Positions 1-6,813 of a stretch of DNA of 19,249 nt are shown here, one piece after another (within the stretch, counting starts at the first letter, position 1; each line of letters starts with the position of its first letter). The position numbers and the translations under genes were made by a program. The notes beneath the pieces are model-generated. The model was not told the DNA's origin. It made no database searches and saw only the letters and a list, made by a program, of their open reading frames with translations. Origin of the DNA: Clostridium grantii DSM 8605 (GTDB taxonomy: Bacteria; Bacillota; Clostridia; Clostridiales; Clostridiaceae). Location: NCBI RefSeq assembly GCF_900129965.1, contig NZ_FQXM01000013.1:1-19249 (forward strand), in the 5' to 3' direction.

Positions 1-175
1 GTCAGGTTTGAAAATTTTCCATAAGGGCATAGAGACCCGGTCGAGGAGCATATGCTGACATCCGCCTCTTGGATAGACTGAACGAAGGAATTTAGGACAC
101 AGATCCTGTGAGACATGGAAGGGTAAGTTACCAGAGTTATTGCGGACACCTATAGTAACCATATTTTAACAAAAC
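1..175 (+). mobile_element. Probable truncated group II intron, domain I fragment
   Basis: This stretch has no convincing reading frame and is more GC-rich and structured than its surroundings. Visible helices are GAGG (43-46) with CCTC (65-68) enclosing the self-complementary AGCATATGCT (47-56), and CACAG (98-102) with CTGTG (106-110). From memory, several short blocks match domain I of bacterial group II introns such as Ll.LtrB in the same order: ACTGAACG (77-84), GGTAAGTTA (123-131) and a TTG-GGAC block near 140-147, followed by a TAGTAACC-like block (153-161). The match fades after about 175. No intron reverse transcriptase or domain V/VI follows, because the next gene starts at 325. So this looks like a 5' piece of an intron that begins left of the window and is truncated here. 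An unrelated structured RNA remains possible; no alignment was run. Confidence 0.5.
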
Positions 176-324
176 GTGGATAGCTTTATTTAGGTGGTCA
201 ATATATGTCCATATATTTGAATTGCTTCAATGTATATCCAAGGAGTTCTTTTTAGTCATGATGATATTGTAAGAATGGGAGAGATATCAAGAGAAAATTA
301 AAGTATAGAGAGGAAGGCAATACA

Positions 325-1128
325 ATGAATTCACATGAAATTGATTATACTATTTATGGGGACGATATGCAATTTGTAGAAATTGAATTAGATCCTAAGG
401 AAAGTGTGGTAGCTGAAGCTGGCGGTATGATGATGATGTCTCAATACATTGGCATGGAAACCATCTTTGGAGACGGTTCTAAAAATTCCGGTGGTGGTTT
501 TATGGATAAATTATTCAGTGCAGGGAAAAGAGTCATTACAGGTGAAAGTTTATTTATGACTTTATTCACTAATAACGGCCACGGAAAGCAGCAAGTTTCT
601 TTTGCATCTCCTTATCCTGGTAAAATTATACCTCTAGATTTATCTGAATTTGGCGGGAAAATCATTTGCCAAAAAGATGCATTTTTATGTGCTGCAAAAG
701 GTGTTTCTATAGGCATAGAACTTCAAAGAAAACTAGGCACTGGTTTTTTTGGAGGGGAAGGTTTTATTCTTCAAAAATTAGAAGGTGACGGCATTACTTT
801 CGTTCATGCCGGAGGAACTATAATAAAAAAGGATCTTTTACCTGGCGAAACTTTAAAAGTTGATACTGGATGCCTTGTTGCTATGACAAAAACTATAAAT
901 TATGATATTCAGTATGTAGGAAATATAAAATCTGCTGTATTTGGAGGAGAAGGGTTATTCTATGCTGCAGTAACTGGCCCAGGTTCTGTTTGGATTCAAT
1001 CTCTACCATTCTCAAGACTTGCTAGTAGAGTATTTGCAGCTGCACCTCAAACCGGTGGTTCAAGAAAAGGGGAAGGTTCTGCACTGGATATGTTGGGTGG
1101 ACTAGGAAACTTATTTGACGGAAATTAA
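325..1128 (+). CDS. AIM24/TIGR00266-family protein
   Basis: A 267-residue soluble protein of the AIM24 (TIGR00266, old DUF124) family. Family-typical features are the early ESVVAEAGGMMMMS segment (about residues 27-40), glycine-rich beta strands with GGGFMDKLFSAGKR near 56-69, the FFGGEGFILQKLEG segment near 140-153, and the late FGGEGLFYAAVTGPG segment near 205-219. The family folds as a beta-helix-like barrel, and its biochemical role in bacteria is not established. The start is supported by GAGGAAGG about 7 bases ahead of the ATG. No signal peptide or membrane helix is visible. The C-terminus is a glycine-rich tail (MLGGLGNLFDGN). It is the only complete plus-strand gene in the window and converges on prs, sharing a bidirectional terminator. 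Length is normal for the family. Family membership is confident; function is unknown. Confidence 0.9.
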   Translation: MNSHEIDYTIYGDDMQFVEIELDPKESVVAEAGGMMMMSQYIGMETIFGDGSKNSGGGFMDKLFSAGKRVITGESLFMTLFTNNGHGKQQVSFASPYPGKIIPLDLSEFGGKIICQKDAFLCAAKGVSIGIELQRKLGTGFFGGEGFILQKLEGDGITFVHAGGTIIKKDLLPGETLKVDTGCLVAMTKTINYDIQYVGNIKSAVFGGEGLFYAAVTGPGSVWIQSLPFSRLASRVFAAAPQTGGSRKGEGSALDMLGGLGNLFDGN

Positions 1129-1145
1129 AAACAAAAACATATAAC

Positions 1146-1182
1146 AAAAAGAACCTATCACAAATGTGATAAGTTCTTTTTT
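1146..1182. terminator. Bidirectional terminator between AIM24 gene and prs
   Basis: The inner stem is TATCAC (1156-1161) with GTGATA (1166-1171) around a 4-base loop. After one mismatch, GAAC pairs with GTTC. The outer arms are an A run (1146-1150) and a T run (1177-1182), so the hairpin ends in a T run on either strand. It lies between convergent genes and can serve both. Confidence 0.85.
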
Positions 1183-1186
1183 ATTT

Positions 1187-2149
1187 TTATTCAAATAACT
1201 TACTTACTGGATCATTTTCATATATTCTTCTTACTGCTTCCGCCATTAAAGGAGCTATAGATAATATAGTGAATTTTTCTAATCTTTTTTCTTCCGGTAA
1301 ATTAATTGTATTTAGCATTACGACTTCTTTTATTTCAGAATTCTTAATCTTCTCTACAGCATCACCTGATAAAACTGGGTGACTACATGCTCCATATACT
1401 TCTTTAGCACCTTTTACAATTAAAATTTCTGACCCTCTAGCCATTCTTGTTCCTGTATCTATAATATCGTCCATTAATAAAGCACATTTGCCTTTAACTT
1501 CTCCGATTATAGTTACTATTTCTTCACCTGTTAATTTATCTTTTTTTCTATCTATAATTGCAATAGGCGCATCCAATCTAGTAGCTAGCTTTCTAACTCT
1601 AGGTACTGAAGCCGCATCCGGTGCCACAAGCACTACATCATCACGATCTTTGAATCCTTTATCTACAAAATATTTACCTATAATAGGTTCTCCACGCAAA
1701 TTGTCCACAGGAATATTAAAATATCCTTGAACTTGAGATGCATGTAAATCAACTGTTAAAACTCTGTCTGCTCCTGATTTTGTTATTAAATTAGCTACTA
1801 ATTTAGCACTAATAGGATCTCTTGATTTCAATTTCCTATCCTGTCTAGCATATCCATAATAAGGTATAACCGCAGTAACTCTTCCAACAGATGCTCTTTT
1901 ATATGCATCTATCATTATAAGTAACTCCATCAAGTTATCATTAACTGGATTATTTGTTGCTTGAATAACAAAGGTATCATACCCTCTAACTGTTTCTTCA
2001 GTATTAACGGAGATTTCCCCATCACTAAATTTAGTTACTTTAGTGTCTCCAACTTTAGTGCCTAAAATTTCGGCAACTTCATCCGCTAAAGGTTTGTTTG
2101 AATTACCTGAAAATATTTTTAATTCCTTACCGTGATAATACATATTCAC
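1187..2149 (-). CDS. prs: Ribose-phosphate pyrophosphokinase (PRPP synthetase)
   Basis: A 320-residue class I PRPP synthetase. It makes PRPP from ribose 5-phosphate and ATP for nucleotide, His and Trp synthesis. Conserved parts include KFSDGEISVN (40-49), IPYYGYARQDRKLKSR (95-110), the catalytic-histidine block DLHASQVQGYFNIPVDNL (134-151) and SHPVLSGDAVEKI further on. Several loops differ from my memory of the usual sequence. The ribose-phosphate loop reads DDIIDTGT (227-234), one residue shorter than the usual DDxIDTAGT/DTGGT. The usual SPDxGG segment reads APDAAS (176-181). The flexible-loop KRR reads RKK (201-203). These are in frame within an otherwise intact gene. The ATG follows AGGAGGGTG. 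The gene is alone, not in the common glmU-prs arrangement. It could be the housekeeping enzyme of a divergent lineage or a second paralogue. Confidence 0.9.
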   Translation of the reverse strand: MNMYYHGKELKIFSGNSNKPLADEVAEILGTKVGDTKVTKFSDGEISVNTEETVRGYDTFVIQATNNPVNDNLMELLIMIDAYKRASVGRVTAVIPYYGYARQDRKLKSRDPISAKLVANLITKSGADRVLTVDLHASQVQGYFNIPVDNLRGEPIIGKYFVDKGFKDRDDVVLVAPDAASVPRVRKLATRLDAPIAIIDRKKDKLTGEEIVTIIGEVKGKCALLMDDIIDTGTRMARGSEILIVKGAKEVYGACSHPVLSGDAVEKIKNSEIKEVVMLNTINLPEEKRLEKFTILSIAPLMAEAVRRIYENDPVSKLFE

Positions 2150-2259
2150 CCTCCTAAGTCATGTGTACTAATCCTGACTTTTTAAAAAATTATTAAATAC
2201 ACTCTCTCAATTAAAAAGTATAACAAATAATTAAGTAATATACAAAATAAATATAGCAT

Positions 2260-2731
2260 TTATCTAGATTTTTTTTCTTTATACATATATAAATCAGCTT
2301 TATTCATCAATTCATCAATATCACATCCATCTTCCGGATAAATAGCCATACCCATACTAGCAGAAATATACATTTCTTTTTCATTAATTAATAAAAATTC
2401 CTTTAAAACACTTTTAATTCTCTCTATTATTTCGTATAAAAGTATGGCTACTTATCTCCATAGGTATTCTTTTACCTTTTTTACTTACATGAGTAATATA
2501 AAATTGTGCTTTACCTTCATTGATAAGTTTTCCCAATATTTCTGGGTACCTTTGAATTACATCTTCTTCATTTAAATCTTTAAAAGACATTTGTAGTAAT
2601 TCTTCCCTGCTATACCCTAATCTTTCACAAGCACTGTCATTGACTTCACAAAATCTTATAGGAGTACCATCCTCCTTAACTTCACTTAAAAAAATCGAAT
2701 CAGTAATCATATTAAATAAAAATTTATCCAA
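2260..2731 (-). pseudogene. PAS-GGDEF diguanylate cyclase remnant with central deletion
   Basis: The gene starts at a TTG (2729-2731) behind AAGGAGG and encodes an intact PAS domain. Recognisable parts are FCEVNDSACERLGYSREELL and the later GKRIPMEISSHTF, where the frame ends at 2414 after 105 codons. In another frame the DNA continues with the C-terminal end of a GGDEF domain: ISASMGMAIYPEDG, then DELMNKADLYMYKEKKSR and a stop at 2260-2262. The junction falls near 2420-2435. Everything between, namely the PAS end, the linker, the N-terminal GGDEF half and the GG(D/E)EF motif, is missing. The simplest reading is an internal deletion with a frameshift in a once complete PAS-GGDEF protein. The 105-residue PAS could still be translated, but it can have no cyclase activity. 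Confidence 0.85.
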
Positions 2732-2754
2732 GAAATTCCTCCTTCCACCTTATT

Positions 2755-2792
2755 TAAAATAAAACAAATCCGGTATATTTTTACACCGGATT
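2755..2792 (-). terminator. Terminator of the rubrerythrin remnant
   Basis: AATCCGGT (2767-2774) pairs perfectly with ACCGGATT (2785-2792) around a 10-base loop. On the minus strand it is followed by TTTGTTTTATTTTA. It lies just after the rubrerythrin stop codon. Confidence 0.8.
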
Positions 2793-2804
2793 GTCATTTT
2801 ATTA

Positions 2805-3270
2805 CTAATAGTTTTCTACAAAAATTTCAAAATAACTTTGAGGATGTGCACACGCTGGACAAATCTTAACTGCTTCTTTTCCTTCATATATATCTTTTAA
2901 ATACCTCTGCTATTTCTTTGAAACCTTCTTCTTTTGCAATTTCTGCAAAAGCAGGGTAAAGTTCTGTCCACTCTTCATTTTCCCCATTAGCAGCATATTC
3001 TAAATTTTCTAAAGTACTTCCTAAACCTGCAGAATAGGTAGCATTAATTTCTACTCCCCTATTATTTAGGTCTTCATTTAAAAATTTTAAAAATTTTTTT
3101 GCATGCTCTTTTTCATTTTAGGCTGTTTCCATAAAAATATTAGCTATTTGCACATAGCCTTCTTTTTTAGCTTTTGATGCATAGTAAGTATATTTTGTCC
3201 TAGCTTGACACTCACCCGCAAATGCTTTCATTAAATTTTCCGCAGTTTTTGTTCCTTCTAATTTCCCCAT
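2805..3270 (-). pseudogene. Rubrerythrin pseudogene
   Basis: Reading the minus strand from ATG 3268-3270 (behind GGGGG) gives a clear rubrerythrin: MGKLEGTKTAENLMKAFAGE, CQARTKYTYYASKAKKEGY, IANIFMETA. The codon that should be glutamate in the conserved ETAENEKEHAK segment is TAA (3118-3120). The frame then continues NEKEHAKKFLKFLNEDL and on to EEGFKEIAEVF. There it jumps frame and lands directly in the rubredoxin-like tail, YEGKEAVKICPACAHPQSYFEI, stopping at 2805-2807. About 45 codons are lost at the jump, including the second di-iron ExxH region and the first CxxC of the rubredoxin domain. Rubrerythrins are peroxidases that protect anaerobes from hydrogen peroxide. With a nonsense codon, a deletion and a frameshift, this copy cannot be functional. 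Confidence 0.93.
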
Positions 3271-3301
3271 AAAATCCCCCTATTTTTAGAAATTTACTTT
3301 A

Positions 3302-3330
3302 ATTATACCATCTTATATATAAAACAACAA
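3302..3330 (-). promoter_or_regulatory. Sigma-A promoter of the rubrerythrin pseudogene
   Basis: On the minus strand, TTGTTG (3325-3330), a 17-base spacer and a consensus TATAAT (3302-3307). It lies about 30 bases before the rubrerythrin ATG. The promoter looks intact although the gene is broken. Confidence 0.6.
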
Positions 3331-3349
3331 TTATTTTTCTTTATATGAC

Positions 3350-3373
3350 AAAAACCCTTCTAAGAGGGTTTTT
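3350..3373. terminator. Terminator downstream of the alcohol dehydrogenase
   Basis: AAAAACCCT (3350-3358) pairs perfectly with AGGGTTTTT (3365-3373) around a 6-base loop. The A and T arms give a T run on either strand. It ends the minus-strand dehydrogenase transcript about 40 bases after the stop. Confidence 0.85.
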
Positions 3374-3412
3374 ATCAAGGTTTATATTAATGTGTTTAAT
3401 TGGGTTAGCTTT

Positions 3413-4579
3413 TTAATAATTCACTTTTTCACCATAATAAATTGATTTGAAAAGATTTTCCATATTTTCATCGTCAATACTTCTAGGATTTGATCCTGTA
3501 CAAGCATCTAAGACTGCATTTGCTGCAATAAATTTAAGATTTTCGCTGAAATCTTCTTCACTTATTCCATAATCTTTCAATGTCAATGGTATTTCAAGTT
3601 CACCATTTAATTCTTTTATCATTTCTATTAAAGCATCTACTAATTCATCTTTTGAATTTCCTTTTAACTCAAGTGCTTTAGCAATTTCTGCATATTTATC
3701 TAAAGATTCTTTTCTATTATATTGAATTACATAAGGTAAATAAATAGCATTAGCACAACCATGAGGCACATGGAATACCGCTCCTGTTTTATGAGCCATT
3801 GAATGAGTAATTCCAAGTAACGCATTTGAAAATGCCATTCCAGCTAAACATTGAGCATAATGCATTTCAACTCTTGCTGCTTCATCACCTTTGTATGAAT
3901 TTATTATATTTTCTTTTACCATCACTATAGCTTTAAGAGCTAATGGATCTGAAAAAACAGAACTTGCTGTAGCAACATAAGCTTCTATTGCATGAGTAAG
4001 TGCATCCATTCCAGTATGTGCTACTAATGTAGGCGGCATTGTTTGAGCTAAATCCGGGTCTACAATTGCAATATCTGGAGTTATGTTAAAATCAGCTAAA
4101 GGATATTTGATTCTAGCATTATAATCTGTAATTACTGAAAAAGCAGTAACTTCTGTAGCTGTTCCACTAGTTGAAGGTATAGCTAAGAATTTTGCTTTTT
4201 GTCTTAATTCTGGTAATCCAAAAGGAACAACTGCTTGTTCAAATGTAAATTCTGGATACTCATAAAAAATCCACATAGCTTTAGCTGCATCTATTGGTGA
4301 GCCTCCGCCTACTCCAATAATCCAATCAGGCTCAAATTCTTTCATAGCTTCCGCACCCTTCATAACTGTTTCCACTGATGGGTCTGGTTCAACCCCTTCA
4401 AAAAGTAAAGTTTCCATTCCTGCTTGATGCAAATATCCTTCTATTTTATCAAGGAATCCAAAACGCTTCATTGAACCACCACCGACAACAATTATCGCTT
4501 TCTTTCCTTTTAAATCTTTTAATGTTTCAACTGATCCAGCTCCAAAATAAATATCTCTAGGCAAAGTAAATCTTGACAT
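3413..4579 (-). CDS. Iron-containing alcohol dehydrogenase
   Basis: A 388-residue group III (Fe-dependent) alcohol dehydrogenase, cytoplasmic, interconverting aldehydes and alcohols with NAD(P)H. The nucleotide-binding GGGS (34-37 and 92-95, the latter in GVGGGSPIDAAKA) and the STSGTATEV segment (136-144) are present. The four metal ligands have FucO-like spacing: D192, H196, H259 and H273, within GMDALTHAIEAY, ITHSMAHK and VPHGCANA. Length is normal. The start follows AAGGAGG about 8 bases upstream of the ATG. A sigma-54 promoter lies directly ahead of it, with the sigma-54 activator gene next upstream, so activator-dependent expression is likely. The usual roles of such enzymes in clostridia are ethanol or butanol formation, or growth on alcohols or diols. 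The substrate cannot be told from sequence. Confidence 0.93.
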   Translation of the reverse strand: MSRFTLPRDIYFGAGSVETLKDLKGKKAIIVVGGGSMKRFGFLDKIEGYLHQAGMETLLFEGVEPDPSVETVMKGAEAMKEFEPDWIIGVGGGSPIDAAKAMWIFYEYPEFTFEQAVVPFGLPELRQKAKFLAIPSTSGTATEVTAFSVITDYNARIKYPLADFNITPDIAIVDPDLAQTMPPTLVAHTGMDALTHAIEAYVATASSVFSDPLALKAIVMVKENIINSYKGDEAARVEMHYAQCLAGMAFSNALLGITHSMAHKTGAVFHVPHGCANAIYLPYVIQYNRKESLDKYAEIAKALELKGNSKDELVDALIEMIKELNGELEIPLTLKDYGISEEDFSENLKFIAANAVLDACTGSNPRSIDDENMENLFKSIYYGEKVNY

Positions 4580-4638
4580 ATTTTATCCTCCTTAAATTTT
4601 AGAAAGTATTTGTGTTTGTTTTTACGCTAAATACTATA

Positions 4639-4653
4639 GCAATAACCATGCCA
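4639..4653 (-). promoter_or_regulatory. Sigma-54 (-24/-12) promoter of the alcohol dehydrogenase
   Basis: On the minus strand the sequence TGGCATGGTTATTGC gives the invariant GG (4651-4652) and GC (4639-4640) with the exact 10-base spacing of TGGCAC-N5-TTGC promoters. Transcription should start near 4627, leaving a leader of about 48 bases to the ATG at 4579. The gene immediately upstream encodes a sigma-54 activator. Confidence 0.85.
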
Positions 4654-4723
4654 AACTTTTCACAATCACCAAAAGCCCTATTTTTGTAGCTTCAAAGATT
4701 TAGTTATTATTTCAAATAAAAAA

Positions 4724-4776
4724 GTGTCATGAAATTGAACATTTTCTTTCATTATATATGTTCAATTTCATGACAC
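4724..4776 (-). terminator. Long-stem terminator after the activator gene
   Basis: GTGTCATGAAATTGAACAT (4724-4742) is perfectly repeated in inverse at 4758-4776: a 19-bp stem with a 15-base loop. On the minus strand it is followed by TTTTTTATTT, the form of an intrinsic terminator. It isolates the activator gene from the dehydrogenase promoter. Its position 70-125 bases upstream of the -24/-12 element also suits an activator binding site, so a double role is possible. Confidence 0.75.
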
Positions 4777-4805
4777 TGTCCTTATATTCAACACTTTTTC
4801 TTTAA

Positions 4806-4851
4806 TAAAAAATATAATATTGATATTTAAATATCAATATTATATTTTTTA
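4806..4851. repeat. Perfect 46-bp AT-rich palindrome over the activator stop codon
   Basis: The sequence 4806-4851 is its own reverse complement, centred between 4828 and 4829. It covers the last seven codons of the activator (KKYNIDI), the TAA and about 20 bases beyond. On the minus strand it ends in TTTTTTATT, so it may act as a first terminator ahead of the one at 4724-4776. It may also form a cruciform, or cap the mRNA 3' end. Confidence 0.8.
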
Positions 4852-6743
4852 ATCTTTGTATATAAGGTATTTCTACTAATTTCTAACTTTTTCGAAACTT
4901 TAGAAATATTTCCCTTGTATTCTATCAAGCATTTTTTTATATATTCTGTTTCTAACACTTCCAAGGATACAAAATCTAAAGATTTATTGTTATTTTTTTC
5001 ACAAACAATGTGAGAATCTACAATTTCTTCATTTTCATTTCTATTTTCTTTATCAAGTTTGTAGGAAGTTTTTCCCTGAAAGTTAACTACATTTTCAATA
5101 AAATTTTCTAGTTCCCTTATGTTTCCTGGCCAATCATAGTCAATCATAGATTTTTTTAAACTCTCACTGACTTTTGGAATATGTTTATTTAGTTTTATAG
5201 CTTTATTTCTCAAATAATATCTTAACAAAATAGGAATATCTTCTTTTCTCTCACGTAAAGAGGGTACAATAATAGGGATTACATTTAATCTATAAAACAA
5301 ATCTTCTCTAAAGGATCCTTTTTTAACTTCTTCTTTTAAATTTTTGTTTGTAGCAGCAATAATTCTTACATCTATATCTATAGCTTCACTTGCCCCCACT
5401 CTTGTAACCACATTTTCTTGAAGAACTCGAAGAAGTTTCACCTGCATATGCAAAGGCATTTCACCAATTTCATCCAAAAATAAAGTACCTTTATTAGCTA
5501 ATTCAAACTTTCCTGGGCATCCACTTTTTTTAGCCCCTGTGAAAGCTCCCTCTGCATAACCAAATAATTCACTTTCAATTAAATTATTAGGAATTGCCCC
5601 GCAATTTACTGCTATAAAACTATTATGAGCTCTATCACTTTCATTATGAATAGATTGAGCCATTAATTCTTTCCCTGTTCCACTTTCCCCATTAATTAAA
5701 ACCGTTGAAGGACTTTTTGAAATAGCTTTAGAAAATTCTATAACTTCTTTAATAGCTTTACTTTCTCCCACAATATCATCAAAAGTGTATCTAGCACTAT
5801 ACCCTGAATAATGTTTTACTAAAGTTAAAATATTCTCTAGCTCTTTAAATGTGACCACAATACCAATCATTACTTTTCCGTCAAAAATAGGGGTAACAGA
5901 CAAATGAAATGTGCCTTTTATATTCCCTTTTAAATTGGCTTCCTCATCTTCATAAACATTTCCCTTTTCCAAAGTTTTCATTATAACTTCCCAGTTTGGT
6001 AAAATATCATCCACTCTTTTATTCAAAATAAAATCTTCTCTAACCCCAAACAATGCTAAAGCAGCTTTATTAATTGTTTTAACCCTTCCATCTCTTCCAA
6101 CAACATAAATTCCATCTTTCACCGAGTCAATCACTGCATTTATATACTCATAAGCTTCAATCATTTTTATTTCAGTTGAGTTTATTCTTAATTTGTTTTC
6201 TATGGACTTCACTGCAGCTACCACAAGCCCCAAAGAATGTGGATGTACATTTTTACTTTCCCCTGTTAAGTTTAAAGTACCTATAATCTTGCCTTTTTCA
6301 TTATGAATAGGAGCAGCAGAACATGTCCATTTATGATATGCTGTAATAAAATGTTCTTTTGCAGTTATTTGAACAGGAATATTTTCTTTTATAGCTGTTC
6401 CCATAGCATTAGAACCTATGCTTTCTTCGTTCATATAAGCACCTACAATCATATCCATATTTTGACCTTCATTTAATATATCTTTATCCCCAATTACACT
6501 TAAAATACATCCATCTTTATCAGTTAATATAATAACAAATCCCGTATCCTTTAAAAAAGAGTATAGAGTGTTCATATCCTCAATAGCAGCATTAATTAAA
6601 AGTTTATTTTTTTCTATATTTTCTTGTATTTCTATTCCTTTAATTATTTTTTTAGATATAATTCTATCTTTTTCAACTCCATATTCCTCACTTCTTTTGT
6701 GAGAACGTTCAATTATGTTTTTATATAAGCTCTCTTCTTTCAT
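4827..6743 (-). CDS. Sigma-54-dependent transcriptional activator (GAF-PAS-AAA+-Fis)
   Basis: A 638-residue bacterial enhancer-binding protein of the AcoR/AdhR type. A GAF-like sensor occupies about 50-185 (SIGSNAMGTAIKENIPVQI near 108-126, then HKWTCSAAPI near 137-146), and a PAS domain about 195-305. The AAA+ domain runs from about 320 to 550, with Walker A GESGTGKE (352-359), the sigma-54-contacting GAFTGA loop (399-404), Walker B GTLFLDE (419-425) and the arginine-finger block FREDLFYRLNV (478-488). A Fis-type helix-turn-helix ends the protein (NISKVSKKLEISRNTLYTKI). All motifs needed to drive sigma-54 are intact. The ATG follows GGAGGAATG. The obvious target is the -24/-12 promoter of the adjacent alcohol dehydrogenase. 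Related AdhR-type regulators control alcohol dehydrogenases in solventogenic clostridia. The signal sensed by the GAF and PAS domains is unknown. Confidence 0.93.
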   Translation of the reverse strand: MKEESLYKNIIERSHKRSEEYGVEKDRIISKKIIKGIEIQENIEKNKLLINAAIEDMNTLYSFLKDTGFVIILTDKDGCILSVIGDKDILNEGQNMDMIVGAYMNEESIGSNAMGTAIKENIPVQITAKEHFITAYHKWTCSAAPIHNEKGKIIGTLNLTGESKNVHPHSLGLVVAAVKSIENKLRINSTEIKMIEAYEYINAVIDSVKDGIYVVGRDGRVKTINKAALALFGVREDFILNKRVDDILPNWEVIMKTLEKGNVYEDEEANLKGNIKGTFHLSVTPIFDGKVMIGIVVTFKELENILTLVKHYSGYSARYTFDDIVGESKAIKEVIEFSKAISKSPSTVLINGESGTGKELMAQSIHNESDRAHNSFIAVNCGAIPNNLIESELFGYAEGAFTGAKKSGCPGKFELANKGTLFLDEIGEMPLHMQVKLLRVLQENVVTRVGASEAIDIDVRIIAATNKNLKEEVKKGSFREDLFYRLNVIPIIVPSLRERKEDIPILLRYYLRNKAIKLNKHIPKVSESLKKSMIDYDWPGNIRELENFIENVVNFQGKTSYKLDKENRNENEEIVDSHIVCEKNNNKSLDFVSLEVLETEYIKKCLIEYKGNISKVSKKLEISRNTLYTKIKKYNIDI

Positions 6744-6765
6744 TTATGCCATTCCTCCATAATCT

Positions 6766-6795
6766 AAAAGCACTCTTTCTTAATGGAGTGCTTTT
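6766..6795 (-). terminator. Terminator or attenuator between PilZ protein and activator
   Basis: AAAAGCACTC (6766-6775) pairs perfectly with GAGTGCTTTT (6786-6795). On the minus strand the stem ends in TTTT followed by AGATT. It lies 19 bases after the PilZ-protein stop and only 22 bases ahead of the activator ATG. No promoter fits between hairpin and activator. Confidence 0.8.
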
Positions 6796-6813
6796 CATTA
6801 TATCAATATTCTA

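Noticed and set aside
1..175. RNase P RNA, SRP RNA, tmRNA, T-box or c-di-GMP riboswitch
   Set aside because: None of the conserved core sequences I know for these RNAs is present; the blocks fit group II intron domain I better.
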